Source of the DNA: Bettongia penicillata ogilbyi
Taxonomy: Eukaryota; Chordata; Mammalia; Diprotodontia; Potoroidae
DNA: 64,000 nucleotides
Reading direction: 5' to 3'
Assembly: GCA_023548195.1 (NCBI GenBank)
Contig: JAJHZJ010000808.1
Coordinates: 3,205,182-3,269,181, forward strand
In this document: piece after piece, positions 1-12,559 of the stretch
Layout: every line of letters begins with the position of its first letter
Numbering within the stretch: position 1 is the stretch's first letter
The notes under the pieces: generated by a model
What the model saw: only the letters and a program-made list of their open reading frames with translations
Database searches by the model: none
What the model was told of the DNA's origin: nothing
Made by a program: the position numbers and the translations under genes

Positions 1-489
1 TGTGTTAGTTATCAATAAACAGTGAAGGAGCAAGGAGCCTTTCACAAGAAATGTAGTGGAAACATCTTGGGTCTTGAATTCAAATCCCTTTATTAGCCAC
101 GTAGTTTTAGGAGAATCAGGGTATCACTCAAGCTCATGAAGCCTCAGTTTTTTTCTGATGTAAAATGAGCATAGTAACATGTACAGTAACTTATTTCATT
201 ATGTTGCCAATAGGAGATCAAATATCATTAGTGTTATGACAGTTGTTTTATTGCTACAAAATAACACATCAGAAATTATTGCAACATAATGTCAGGGATC
301 AGGGGAAACTGAAAGGAATAAAAACACTCACATAGTGAGTACTCACATAGTACTTTCTAACATTCATAACAAGGTTCTGATCACTTAAATGAAAGTATTT
401 ATAGGCTCATTCTCCAGTTAGCTCTTGGTTATAAAGAAAATAACTCCGCAATTGTCATGTTAATTTTTTTAATTTTAAAGAATCAAAGG

Positions 490-765
490 AAATGAAGTCA
501 GAAAATAATAATGATGCTAGGTAACCTTCATATAGTGCTTACTATGTGCCTGACACTGTGCAGCGCTTTACAATTATTAACTCATTTGATCCTTTGCAAC
601 AACTCTGAGAGATATCTTCACTTTACAGATGAGGAAACTGAGGCAAACAGAATTTAAGTGACTTGTCTAGGGTTACACAGCCAGTAATGTCTGAGGCTGG
701 ATTTTAACTCAGGTCTTCCCAACCTCAAGCTCAGAGCTCTATCTACTGTTACCTAGTTGCCTCAT
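490..765 (-). repeat. MIR SINE, antisense
   Basis: Reads as reverse-complement MIR: GTGCTTACTATGTGCC, TTTACAGATGAGGAAACTG and ACACAGCCAG in order. Part of it (572-665) is an arm of a near-perfect inverted repeat with the next MIR. Confidence 0.85.
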
Positions 766-1038
766 CCACAATGGATTTTCTATATGTTACTGGATTATTG
801 GAAGATTAATGTACCGTGGGTTATTGTATACAAAAATGGTTAGCTAAATAATTGACTCAAGGTGTGCCTCATAAGCAGCTAGATAGAAAGCAGTTAAGAC
901 CTAAGTACAAAATCTATACTTATACTGCTATACTTATCTTTTTATCAAGTCACTTAAATTCTGTTTGCCTCAGTTTCCTCATCTGTAAAGTGAAGATATC
1001 TCTCAGAGTTGTTGCAAGGATCAAATGAGATAATAATT
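572..1038. repeat. Near-perfect inverted repeat, arms 572-665 and 946-1038
   Basis: The reverse complement of 946-1029 equals 581-665 except for one extra T in the left arm (CCTTTGC against CCTTGC). About nine more bases match outwards with one mismatch. The loop is about 280 bp. Both arms are the central part of MIR, but two independent MIR copies should differ far more. Confidence 0.9.
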
Positions 1039-1135
1039 TCTCCAATTTCCTCAACTGTAAAATCGGAATAACAACCTCCCAGGGTGAGATTATATTCTAG
1101 TGCCTGACACATAGTAGGAGTCTGATAAACGCTTG
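868..1135 (+). repeat. MIR SINE, sense
   Basis: Carries CAAGTCACTTAAATTCTG, CCTCAGTTTCCTCATCTGTA and a tail TGCCTGACACATAGTAGGAG. Positions 946-1038 mirror 572-665. Confidence 0.8.
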
Positions 1136-1944
1136 TTTCCCTCTTTCTTTCCTGTCAATGTGGGACAGTTACCAGTGAATAGCAGAGTAGAAAGGTAATT
1201 ACTTATGTTCTACTCCCTCAAAAAAATGCACATGAACTGGAGAACAGGGAGAAGTGTGTGTCATGCTAAATCTGTCGGCAAATGTAAAATTAAAAGTATT
1301 CAGACAATTACTATGGTTCAAAAATGGTATTACACAAAAGGAAAGGTTTGGCAACTGGATCTTTCTTAATCATCAAGACTGTCTTCTTACACTGATGTTG
1401 ATCGTGTTGATCATATGCAACCAGAATTTTCCTTAGGGTGCTGTATTTAAGGGATATGTTGAGCATTTACAATCCTTTAGCAGCTTAGTTAGCAAGATTA
1501 CTTAGTTAAAACAAATAATTACCATGTGATGGGCCTGAATGAGACACCCATCATCTATGTGGTATTACCTCCAGCAGGGTCTAATAGCTGTATCCCATTA
1601 CACAACCCCTTCTGAAGTAAGGGTGGAATTCATGCCACTTACTCTGAGAGGAGTTTGTGGTATTTGTCCCAGCATACAAAATTTCCTAATGATGACTTTT
1701 AATTATTTGCTAAAAATTTTAAGTTCTCATTAATGGGATGCTAAATTATGTATGTGGACCCAAAGGCTTTGGCAATATCTTTGTATTATATCAATTAGTT
1801 GATTCAAGTATTAAATTAATTAATAATCCTTTGGTTTTGGGTTTTTGGGGGCTTTGGCTCCGTTTTGTTTTGTTTCTGCAATATTATATTTATACTTCAC
1901 TAGACAACATTATGTCTTCTAGGTGATTTTTCCTATTAGAATCA
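1136..1944. other. KLB intron 1, nothing recognised
   Basis: AT-rich sequence with only short chance reading frames on both strands. No repeat family recognised by eye. Confidence 0.5.
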
Positions 1945-2265
1945 GAAAATTAGAGAATCTCAGAGTCAGATGGGACCTAATCTAAGCTGCCCCTGAACAG
2001 AAATGTCCCCTACAACAGCCCTATTGTAGTCATCTAGTCTTTCCCCTTGGACTCTAATAAAGGGGAACCCACACCTTCCGGAGGTAGTCATCTGCCACTT
2101 TTGAGTAGATTTAAGTTGTAATTGTTAGGAAGCTTTCCTTACATCAGTCTGAAATCTGCCTCAATACAACTAGAATTTCTACTAATTCTGTCCCCTTTTT
2201 TCTTACATCTCTCCTGTAAATTACTGGTCTTCTCAGTTTTGTTTTTTTTTTTTTTTGTAATTTCA
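1945..2265 (-). repeat. L3/CR1-like LINE 3' end, antisense
   Basis: Starts with AGATGGGACCTAATCTAAGC and continues with CCTTACATCAGTCTGAAATC, the layout of a reverse-complement L3/CR1 3' region. Old and diverged. Confidence 0.6.
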
Positions 2266-3119
2266 GGAGGTTTTTTTGTGCAGAATTTGATTGTCTGAGC
2301 AAAGACAAACAATGTTAAAGGTGCTTTATGTTTATTTTTTCTATGTACCTGTGATTCTCTATGGTATCTAGCTTCATAGATAATATGCGATAATTTTCTT
2401 CCTACCTCTCTACCCCTCACTTTTGGTTTAAAGGCCTCTCAGTCACTCCTCCATAAGATTTAAAGGCCTCCAGGAAAAAGAGAGACTTTACAGATATATC
2501 ACCAGGAATTAATGACCAACAGGTTAAAAACTGGTATTATAGCAATATGTATTTATTGAATGCATGAACTAATGAACAACCATGGACTTATTAGCCAAAT
2601 GTGCATAAATGGACTTAAATTTTGCTGCATGGATAAAAGGACCCAAAGACAGCTTCAATCATCAGAATTTTACATTTAGATATTTACATTTCAGACTGGA
2701 AATTGATAGGCTACAGTTGGACTACAAAAAGTGTTGTAAATCCTTTAGCAAGGCAAAATTTACTCTTTCCAACTATCCATTAAGTAGAAAAAATTGTAGT
2801 TAGATGAATGATTAACAAAACTTTAAATACATGTAATTATAAATATGCTGTGAATGATATTGCTGTCCTATTTAAACAGCTTGATTCAATATGAACACTC
2901 TCATAAGTGTTCATAAAAAATCAGGCTCAGCTGGATAGAAAATGTCATGAATAAATAAGGGAAAATGGGCCATCTATTAAAGGGACTTACACAGTAAAGT
3001 TCTGAACAGATGAAAAATAGCATGTTAATATTTGTATGAGAATTCTTTTAATCATTCAATAAAAAAAGGAAACTCAATCTTAGAAAATCTTTCAAAGAAA
3101 AATAATTAAGATTCTTTTA
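2266..3119. other. KLB intron 1, nothing recognised
   Basis: AT-rich non-coding sequence; short reading frames only. Confidence 0.4.
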
Positions 3120-3182
3120 AATTAAATTAATAAAAAATTATAAATAAATTAAATTAATAATAAATTAAATTAAAATTAAGCA
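3115..3182. repeat. AT-rich low-complexity tract
   Basis: Irregular repeats of AAATTAAATTAATAA. Confidence 0.85.
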
Positions 3183-3234
3183 TTAACAAAGCTTCATGTT
3201 TAGACCATTGGTTGAAAACCAGTGGGATGCTAAG

Positions 3235-3445
3235 ACCTGATAGAGTTCATTGAGCTGGAGAGGACCACAGAGGTCATCTCAGTTAACTCCTTCCTTTTAT
3301 GGATGGAAAAACTGAGACCCAGAGAGATTAGATGATTTACCCTACAATTACACAAGTGATAACTAGTAGAGCTAGGGCCTAAAGCTAGGACCTCTCACTC
3401 CAAATCCAGGACTTTTCCCACAGGCTCATACTTCCTGCAAGTGGA
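3235..3445 (-). repeat. THER1/MIR3-like SINE, antisense
   Basis: Reads GAGCTGGAGAGGACCACAGA, GGAAAAACTGAGACCCAGAG and CTCCAAATCCAGGAC, the usual order of this therian SINE in reverse complement. Family name by pattern only. Confidence 0.7.
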
Positions 3446-3614
3446 GAATTCAATAAAGAAATGTTAATTATGGAATTCCCAAATTAAAGAGATTAATCAA
3501 ATCTAGTAATATTATTTGAGCCAGTTACTGAAAAACACAACTCAGTGAAGGCTACATTCGATATTTGGGTAGACTCTGTTGTTTTGGTATTTTATAGCAT
3601 CCATGTATTTGGAA

Positions 3615-3690
3615 AGGCATCATGGCATATTGTTAGAAAGTTTTCCTTGGAGCTAGGGAGACCTGGGTTCAAGTCAGGGGTGTGCTAGTA
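3615..3690 (+). repeat. MIR-like SINE head
   Basis: GGCATCATGGCATATTG and AGACCTGGGTTCAAGTC resemble the tRNA-derived A and B boxes of MIR-type SINEs. Confidence 0.6.
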
Positions 3691-3783
3691 AAATGTTAAT
3701 GACCACCATTTTGTTATCTAGGACACACTTGTAAAGTTAATCTGCATTAAATCTACATTTTCTCCATCACTTTCTTAAATCTA

Positions 3784-4425
3784 GATGATCAACAAAACAA
3801 TAAATCAGCTCTGTTGGGTAGCTTTGCCAATTTCCAAGGCTCAGCTAGTAAAAATAATATCAAAATTCATCTGGAAGAACAAGAGTTTGAGAACATCAAG
3901 GGAATTAATGAAAAGAAATACTAGGGAAGGTGACCCAGCCCTACCAGATCTCAAATTGTATTATAAAGCAGCAATAATCCAAACCACTTGGTACTGGATA
4001 AGAAATAGAAGAGTAGACCAGTGGAATAGGTTAGGTACTCAAGACACAGCAGTCAATGAATATAGCAATCTACTGTTTGACAAACCCAAGGACTGCTGGG
4101 ATAAAAACTCACCGTTTGACAAAAACTGTTGAGAAAACTGGATATAATGTGGCAGAAATTGGGCATAGACCAATGCCTGACACCGTACACAAGAATAAAA
4201 TCTAAATGGATACATGATCTAGATATAAAAACTGATACTATAAACAAATTAGGAGAGCAAGGAATAGTGTATTTGTCAGATTTACGGAGAATGGAGAAAG
4301 ATATTACCAAACAAGAGATAGAGAACATTATGAAGTACAAAATAGATAATTTTGATTACATTAAATTGAAAAGTTTTCGCATAAACAAACACAATGCAAC
4401 CAAGATTAGGAGGGAAGCAATTTCT
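3784..4425 (+). mobile_element. L1 ORF2 3'-terminal fragment, broken
   Basis: Translations in two frames match the C-terminal part of L1 ORF2 (reverse transcriptase-endonuclease): KFIWKN, ALPDLKLYYKAA, YWIRNRRVDQWNRLG, then after a frame change near 4130 WQKLGIDQCLTPYTRIKSKW and NFDYIKLKSFRINK. No 5' part or poly(A) tail is present. This is a dead remnant. Confidence 0.85.
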
Positions 4426-5156
4426 GAGACTCACAGTGAAAATTTAACAACAGGCTCTCAAAAACCTGCCTCAGCTTCCAGTATACCACTAATTTAAGTT
4501 CTGCAACCCCTCGGCCCACCAGGCACCTCTCAAACACTGTAAGTCACAAAATAGTTGCTGACTTATAAAAGAGTCCCCTTACCATAAGCACCCGTACCAA
4601 TGAAGTCATGCACAGGCCATCATAGTCCTTACATGACAGCTTTAAACAAAAGGTTAGAAGAATATTGCTTGTTTCTTTTTCATTTTATTGGATGCTATTC
4701 TTTATCAAGTATACCCAGCAGAGCTGATTTTATCAAGTACTTTAGCTTTCTATTTGAAATGCCAATGAAGCCTTTTATGAGGTGACAAAAAAATTGTTGA
4801 CTGTGGAATAAAATAGAGACTAATGACTTTGCCTTTGATCCTTGGTCTTGCCTCTGAAATGTGTGAAATTCTGGGAAAGCAGAACAGATGAAAATGGGAA
4901 AATAAAGCAATTAAGGTCACCGGTGGAAAGCTTAGACATTTTACTTGGTCTTTGGTTGTCTTTTAAGGTTTATTCAAAATGCAAAAAAAAAAAAACTAAT
5001 AATCAACTCCAGTTTTGATGATCCAAATAAAATGGGTAGGAGTACAGAAGAACAAACAATACCAAGGGACTGAAACAAATGGGCAAATATAGAGTGATTA
5101 CCTCACTTTATCCATTCTGGTCTATATATTTCCTTGAGAAAGCAGCAGAATTGAAA
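4426..5156. other. KLB intron 1, nothing recognised
   Basis: Non-coding. Contains an A13 run near 4984. Confidence 0.4.
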
Positions 5157-5412
5157 GTTGTTGTTCGGTCATTTTTCAGTCATGTCTGACACTGTGACCC
5201 ATTTGGGGTTTTCTTGGCAAAAATACTGGAGTGGTTTGCCATTTTCTTTTCCAGCTCATTTTACAGATGAGGAAAGGGAGGCAAACAGGGTTAAGTGGCT
5301 TGCCGAGAGTCACACAGCTAGGAAGTGTCTGAGGCCAGATTTGAACAAAGAAAGATGAGTCTTCCTGACTCCAGGCTTGGCATGTTCTCCATTGTGCTAC
5401 ATAGCTACCCAG
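5157..5412 (-). repeat. Marsupial tRNA-type SINE with RTE-like tail, antisense
   Basis: Contains GTTGTTCGGTCATTTTTCAG, GGGGTTTTCTTGGCAAA, GATGAGGAAAGGGAGGCAAA, CACACAGCTAGGAAGTGTCT and CCATTGTGCTACATAGCTAC. This layout recurs in both orientations at 17480, 24905, 52975 and 61408. Confidence 0.8.
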
Positions 5413-5782
5413 AACTGAATGTACTGTTGATGATTTCCCCCTTTAAGTGAGTGCAGAACATGAACTGCATCTTTTGAAGGAGTCAGGGAGGTGGAGAAGG
5501 AATAATACCACTTTGCATAGCAAATTTTAAAATCAAGAACATAACTCTCAGTGATTTTCTAAGTGTGCTGTCATCCAAACTGAAATCCAGATTTGTCATT
5601 CTATTGAACTTTTCTACATCTTCTGCACTTTCATTTAATTATGCCCTTTTTCATTGCTTGTTCAGTCAACAGAGGCCAAAGTGAAATCCAGGTGAAGCTA
5701 TGTAAAGTTTATACACTGAATTTGTAAGAGTCAAGCTTTAGTGCCATTTTTGCCACAAATGAGCAATTCAACCCTGGTAAAG

Positions 5783-5885
5783 TCAAGAGACAGAGACACA
5801 GAGGAAAAGAGACAGAGAGAGGAGACAGAGAGAAGGGAGAAAGAGTGAATAGGAAAGGAGAAACAGACAGAAAGAAAAGATAAAG
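5783..5885. repeat. GA-rich simple repeat
   Basis: Imperfect AGAGACAGAGA units. Confidence 0.8.
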
Positions 5886-7144
5886 AGATATGGATGAATG
5901 GTCCCATACTGCTTAAATGTCAATGGTTCAAGTTGTAGTATGTCTAAGTGGTACATGCTAAGTGTAGTGTGGTCTAAAGGTGTGTAAAAATTAATTAAAA
6001 ATGAAAAATCCTGCATTGTTAATAACAGAGACATTATCAAGAACCATTTATCTAATATTGGTACTGGAGTTGAGCTAAGCTCTGTATGGAGCAAAAGAAT
6101 GATCCTGTTCTTATAATCTAAGATTACTTAGACCACCATCATCAACAGAGAGATAGTGAGGTACAGCAATACTCCCTGGTGGTTTCAGATGATTTCTGGT
6201 TTTGGAGAGTTCCTAAAACAGTATTTTAATCACCAGGCTACTTAGTTTTACCAACAATCCTAACTTTCATTGGAGTCTCCTGGAATCTTTCCAGATGCTT
6301 CTGATTGCCACACAGACAGACATAGATCTTTTTCTCCTGGAGACCAAGCGGATGGGTGGGTGGATAATGCCAATAAGATAACTATTTGAAAAGTAGCAGA
6401 ATCACCTACTGAGTTATTCAGCACTGTGTCAAAAACCAAGTAGAAATAGAAAGAAAATACTCTCTTAAATTTAAAAAACTAAAGGACTAAAAGAGACATA
6501 AAGATAAATTCAACACAATGCCTACCTGCAAGAGAAAATATAGGACTGATAAGGAGTATGACAGTGCCAGAAGGCTATCCATGTTGGGTGGGATATGGTT
6601 CATGCTTGGATGGGAAATAAAGAGCAAACAAGATTAGATTTGAAGTTCCTTCCAACTCTGAAATTCTATGATTCTTCCAACAACATGGAATTGGCTAACA
6701 GTTTTTGTATATTTTTTTGCTGTCATGAAAGGCTTCATTCAAGTCACCTATCTAGGTCAATTTGACCTGATTGAAGCTCTGAGTCTTGTGACTATTTTGC
6801 ATGGAAGAATGACCACTAAGGTCACAATCACTAACATAATAATATTAAAGAACTTAAAACCTCATAAAAAGTTGGCATGTAAATGTTCTCTCTTAGGCAA
6901 GGGGAGAACTTCAGCAAAAGCATCAACTAATACTGATTTCTTTTAATGTGTCTCCTAATGTGTGAGGAAATCCACAGGTGCTTAATTTAACTGAATTACT
7001 GACAATCTTCTACTCTTCCATTTTTTTCCTTCTGTTGTCATAATTAATTTTTGACTCAGTCATTTTTTCAATTTAGTCATCTTACAGCTGACATTTGAAT
7101 ACTGTATTAATGAGTACACTTTCAGATAATAAGCCAGGACAATT
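5886..7144. other. KLB intron 1, mostly unrecognised
   Basis: No gene seen. Positions 6625-6672 end with TTCCTTCCAACTCTGAAATT, like the 3' tail of an L3/CR1 or related SINE copy. Confidence 0.4.
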
Positions 7145-7262
7145 GTTTTTGTTTTTTTCTGCCCCACCAAATAGTATTTTTTTTCCAATTACATGTAAAG
7201 ATAGTTTTCAACACTCACCTTTATAAGATTTCGAGTTCCAAATTTTTCTCCCTCCCTTGGTC
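7145..7262 (-). repeat. L1 3' end fragment, antisense
   Basis: TTTTTTCCAATTACATGTAA, TTTTCAACACTCACC and GAGTTCCAAATTTTTCTCCC match the reverse complement of the L1-type 3' ends at 21578 and 48440. Confidence 0.6.
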
Positions 7263-7299
7263 TTTTGACTGAGTCCAAGTTTTAAAGAACAAATGCTAT

Positions 7300-7417
7300 T
7301 ATTAAGGGGATTTGTTCTGTGAAATTTGGATTCAGTCAGAGAATTGTACTTCAGGACCTAGAGGGCCACATATGGCTTCAAGGCCACAGGTTCCTCACCC
7401 CTGTCCATGTACAAACC
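7300..7417. mobile_element. hAT-like MITE, truncated
   Basis: Contains TTGTTCTGTGAAATTTGGAT and GGACCTAGAGGGCCACATAT, ending GGCCACAGGTTCCTCACCCC. Same family as 35811-35985. Only the right terminal repeat remains. Confidence 0.6.
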
Positions 7418-8214
7418 TCAGTGAAGGAAAAGATGAAAAAAAGAAACAAAACATTGCTAAAGTTTTCATGCTCACCTTAACCCTACCACCATTATGTCAA
7501 AAGTAAATTAAATTGTTTTGGCTTACTCTTTGGTGACTGTTAATTTCACATTGTAACTGATTTTGCTGGTCATTGATTCCAAATATAGTTTATTGTACTG
7601 GAAATTCATCAAAAGTGTTTCACAAGAATGAATTAGAATGTATTTACTAAAGCATCTGACATCATGAAAAATCAATAAAAAGGAATGATCAGCAGAATGT
7701 GCAAAACCAAATGTGGAGCTGGAAGCCACCCCATCTTAGAAGTCCAACATGTCAAATGTTGTGTACCCAGCTGTCTGTACCCAGACTTGGCTGCTCTGGA
7801 TATGTTTTGAGATACTGGCTTAAAAATAGATTAGAAAATGGCTTGGACTATATTGTTACATAGAAATGTGCATATAGAATGATGTTAAGGAAGAAAGGCA
7901 GAGCAGGATGTGGTAGGCTCATATTTATTACAGCTTTGTAAAAATGTATTCACACAAAGATCAGAAGAGAAGGTGAAATGATGTAAATAGAGTTTAATGT
8001 ACATCAAGTTCTTTATTTTTCCCTGAAAAACTGCTTAAGTTCATTTTTTAAAAATGTTTAGAAGTGCAGGAGAGAGCAAAACTGCTCTTACAGCATCAAC
8101 TTTGTTTTTTAGGCATTATGTCTCCTTTATTAGTGTCAGAGGAATGAAACTGTATCAAAGTGAATCTCCTGTATAAATTCATTTGTTCACTCACTCATTC
8201 ACTTAACAAATCAA
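7418..8214. other. KLB intron 1, nothing recognised
   Basis: Non-coding. No repeat recognised, apart from an L2-tail-like ATTCATTTGTTCACTCACTC near 8177. Confidence 0.4.
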
Positions 8215-8425
8215 TCAGTCAATTAATCACACATTAAGCCCTGTGAGTCCTCTGATATATCTGGGAAAGTCACTTACTCTCTTAGTACTCTCCAGGCAAC
8301 CATCTAAGACTGAATTGCAGAGAAGGTGCTGATCAGCATTGGCAGAGCGAGTTTCCTCACCAGGAAGTTCTTTATACCAGTGAAATCACAGGTCCAGTCC
8401 CTATCCCTACCCTATGTCATGCATT
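8215..8425 (+). repeat. SINE-like interspersed repeat
   Basis: Contains GGGAAAGTCACTTACTCTCT and GCAGAGAAGGTGCTGATCAG, a pattern I associate with a common marsupial SINE. Family uncertain. Confidence 0.45.
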
Positions 8426-8634
8426 GCAGTGTACTAGATGCTACGGGGAAAATAAGGGACTCCTGACCCTCATAGGAATTGGTATTTAATTGCAGAACTA
8501 ACCCAACCTCCAAAACAAGTTAAATATTAATTATTATGCTCTTTTAAATGCAATTATTTTTAAGAAAATACTGCATGGGAAAACAGATTTAGAGATTCAG
8601 CTTTCAACTAATGATTTGGGAGTATCTTCAAACA

Positions 8635-8800
8635 TTTTAAAGTTTGAGTTCATAGATCATAAATTAAAAGCTTCATGGGACCTTAGAAGTCATTTAGTCC
8701 AAACTTGTCATGTTACAAAGGAGGAAACTGAGTTTTGGGGAGGTGAAGTGATTTGCCTAAGATCTCACAGATAGTAAGATGCCTGAGCTGGGATCTCATT
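8635..8800 (-). repeat. THER1-like SINE, antisense
   Basis: GGGACCTTAGAAGTCATTTA, AGGAGGAAACTGAG and GATTTGCCTAAGATCTCACA in order. Confidence 0.65.
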
Positions 8801-10311
8801 AAATATGCCCAAGTGGGATTTATACATATTCATTAGTGTTAAGTTCATGCCATATGTAGCCCTTCCCTTTCAATCAATTGTTCTGATTTCTTTCTGATGT
8901 CTGTCCCTTTCTCCACTTCTGATTTTAAAATTGGGTTAGCTACCTGATTTGTTGTCATCTCCCATAAGACTTATCTGGTCATGAAGCATACAGTGAACAT
9001 CAAAGGGAGCTGTCATGTTGGAAAAGGAAAGAACTGGATGAGAAATTAACTTACTGTCTCTCCCTTATGACATAGCATCTAATGGCTAGCTTTAAAAAAA
9101 AAAAAGAAAAAGCCTGCTAACTTCCCCTTTAAGCTAATGAATCCAAGGAACAAAGGTTGAAGCTAACTTAAATCAATCATTCCAAAGGTAGATGGCCTTG
9201 TACAAGGGAAATGGTAACCTTGAGGGAAAAAAAAATCATAAAAAACTGTTGTGTAATGCACATAGAACAGTCATACTTGCCCATATCCCTCAGTTTTCTT
9301 TTCCTAGTAGACCACCTTATGAACTATGGACTAGAAACAGCAAATAGGTTTTACTGCTTGATTAAAATAAATTGTCAAACTCACTATCTCTAAGCAATAC
9401 TTTCACCTAGTTATCTGACAAACACTATAAAGTTCTATGATGGTGCTTCCAACCCATCCCCCTTCTTTGTATGTGAGTAGAGAAGCTCTCTCCAATCCAA
9501 AGTAAAGATGACCTTAGATACAGTGATAGCCTCTTCAAATAACAAAGAAGGTGAAAAACTCCAAAGTACATCAAGGTCACCCTGCAAAGAGAACAGTATA
9601 TAGAGTTTCTGTTATTTTCATAGAAAGCTGACTTGGAGAAGCCCTGTGGTAGCAACTGCTTTCTGTGTTTTCAGCAGTATATGGTTCCTGATAGAAACAA
9701 GATTTTATCATAACTTTTGCTAATATATCAACTTTTATATATCCCACTGAAGGAAGCATCATTAGCTAAAAAGAGAATTCATATAAATGTCTATACCCCC
9801 TCTCTAGTAGGAATGAGTGATGAATCTACATTGTGTCTCACATTTGTACGTAATGGAATATTTTTAATATAATGGGCTAAGGGTTAGAGCCTATGATCTA
9901 GGAACAGAGAAAAACTAACTTCCTTATACAAGGAATAAACCTGAAGCCTAGCAATGTCCAATACCAGGTTGTATAACCCAGCTTAATTTTTAAATATGAT
10001 GCTGCTTGGATTTCAGTCTGAGAATGCTTGTCTGCCTTGCCTTGTAATCTTAGTAGTTTGGAACGCAGCCCTGGAGATAGTAGATCTCATTGTTTGGGTC
10101 ACTCTATATTGTTATCTTTACTATGAATACCTAAGTCTGCTGAAGACAAATACTGATTTATAAAATAAAGACAGACGTTCTCTTCTTGCATCCTTATTAA
10201 AAATCCCAAACATCCATAGTGATCCCAAACATAGAAAAGGAAAAGTTCCATCAAGAGCATCGGTTCTAGCTTTCAGGAGGCTTACTAAGGTCTTCTGGCT
10301 CTCTGTCTCTC
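8801..10311. other. KLB intron 1, nothing recognised
   Basis: About 1.5 kb of AT-rich DNA without recognised repeats or coding signal. Confidence 0.45.
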
Positions 10312-10314
10312 TCT

Positions 10315-10315
<1 letters not shown>

Positions 10316-10359
<44 letters not shown>
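10316..10359. repeat. (GT)22 microsatellite
   Basis: Uninterrupted 44-bp GT run, long enough to be polymorphic. Confidence 0.97.
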
Positions 10360-10361
<2 letters not shown>

Positions 10362-10684
10362 GTAGGTAGAAAGGTAGATCAATCTCAGGATGTCACACTG
10401 GAAGTTTAACATTCAAGACCATGTAATAATAATACTAACAACAGCATACTTACTCGTATATACTGCTTTAAAGTATCATGTAAATTCTCAAATTCTGTGT
10501 AGGACGACATGGTAAGCTGTGTCTTTTGTGAAGCTTTTCATGATAATTTCAGTGAGTGATGATTTATCCCCTTCTCCACTCCCCAAACCACCATTCATTA
10601 TATGCCCTTTAGCCCATACTTATTTTGTTTTGTTTTCATTTTAATAGTTTACTATAGGCTGTATCAGAACATTTTGCTGATAAA

Positions 10685-10985
10685 GTATTGTAACTACACT
10701 AAGGAAGCCTGGTATTCAAATTCTGCCTCAGACACTATGTAAGTCTAGGCAAGTCATTTAACTCCTCTGGGCCTCAGTTTCCTCATTTATAAAACAAGGG
10801 GTTAGACCTGATGACCTCAAAGGCCATTTCTAGCTCTAAATAGATGAAAGTCTCTTAGCTTCAGTTTTCTCATCTATAAAATGAGAAGGATAATAATAGT
10901 ACCTACTTAAAGGATAATTGAGAGGTTCAAATAAGGTAATATATGTAAAGCACTTTGAAATTGTTAAAGCTATCATTATTTCCTA
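10685..10985 (+). repeat. Two SINE/MIR pieces in tandem, sense
   Basis: Positions 10690-10845 read CAAGTCATTTAACTCCTCTG then GGCCTCAGTTTCCTCATT. Positions 10850-10985 restart with TTCTCATCTATAAAATGAGA and end TATGTAAAGCACTTTGAAA. Confidence 0.7.
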
Positions 10986-11407
10986 ATTTGTTTAGTGAAT
11001 TTGAATATTGTCTTCCCAACAATATTTTACATTTCCTAATGGCAAAAGAGGAGGCTATGAATCAATTTGGTCAAACTCGAATAGAAAAAGGAGACACTAA
11101 ATCATATCTAAGGGTTCTGTTGCCTGCATACTGACTTGGAAAAACACATATTAACATTACCTATGTCCTATTGTATTTTTATTTACCTCCTTAAATATTT
11201 CTCAATTACATTTTCCTCTTGTTCCAGCCCCACTGAGAGTGTTTGACATTTTTGTTATAAATGACTCACATTGCCTTACATCCTGCTAGTATTACAGGAG
11301 GGATTCAATTAATAATACCCTTTGAATGATTAAAGGAAAAAAATAATAATTTACTAATTACCTACTATGTGGTAAGCATGTTACAACTCTTGTCTCTTTA
11401 TTGTATT

Positions 11408-11690
11408 GCCTCATAGAGGCAGCTAGGTGGTTCCATAGTGCACAGAGCACTGAGCCTGAAGTCAGGAAGATCTGAATTCAAATCCAGTCTCAGCTTACTA
11501 GCTATGTAACCTTGGGCAAGTCACTTAACCACTATCTGCCTCAGTTCCCTCAGCTGTAAAAGATGAATAATAAGAGCATCTACCTCCCAAAATTGTTGAA
11601 AGGATCAAATAAAATAATAATTATGAAATGCTTAGCACAATGGTTGGCACATAGTAGGCATTTAATAAATGCTTATTCCCTTTTCTCCCT
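11408..11690 (+). repeat. tRNA-type CORE-like SINE, sense
   Basis: Head GGCAGCTAGGTGGTTCCATA (A-box region), B-box-like GAATTCAAATCC, then GGGCAAGTCACTTAACCAC and tail GGCACATAGTAGGCATTTAA. Confidence 0.8.
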
Positions 11691-11859
11691 CTTCATTTAA
11701 TCCTCACAAATAAGAGACAGGGCTATTATTATCCCAATCCTAACTCTATTATTTCTAAACAGAATTTTCTTCTAACCTCCCATTCTGCTTCCAACCCTGA
11801 CTCTAACCTTAGCCCTCAGGGATGCACCCTTGAAAGGAGGCACAGCAAAGAACAAAGGA

Positions 11860-12060
11860 CAATAGTGATCTTCTTGCTCTTTTTCTGATATCTCATTCCA
11901 TCTCTCCTCCAAGTGCCTTTGACTGTCCCTCTGTGCCTGAGATGTTCTCCTTCCTCATCTCTGCCCCTTGAAATCCCCATCTTCTTTCAAGGCTCTGCTT
12001 CAGTGCCATCTTCAAGAGACCTTTCCTGATCTCCCCTTGCTGTTAGTTCCAACTGCCCTG
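11860..12060 (+). repeat. L2 LINE fragment, sense
   Basis: CTTCTTTCAAGGCTCTGCTT and CTTCAAGAGACCTTTCCTGA are the familiar L2 order. Confidence 0.65.
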
Positions 12061-12559
12061 TAGCATCAATGAAATACCCACAGTCGCAGCTATGGATATG
12101 CATGTGTATTTCCAGGTAAATTTGCAAAATATAAACTCTCTTCCTTAAAGGCAAAAACCAAGACATTTATTCAAACACCAAAAAGCCAAATCTATCATCA
12201 TAACAAAGAAATCTATACACATTATCAATTCAAGGAGGACAGCCATACCCAAGACTTCCCTCCTGTCCTCCCCACAAACAAGCTCCCTTAGACAAAATTC
12301 CTCCCTCTCTCACTCATGCTAGCTACTCTGCTCTACTCTGCCTTCTCTCTCTCAGCTCCACCCTTCCTGCTCCACCCATTTGGCAAGCTCCTCCCACTGT
12401 GGGCTTCATGTGACTCAAGCTGTGGGGGCAGGGAAGAGCTTCAAATTCCCTTAACATTACATCCCCCCACTATGCCCCCTCCCATTTCCCTCCCTACATT
12501 TGCCTTGTACCTGACCACCAAATCATTATGTATTTATTTTATACATATTTCTCATGTAC

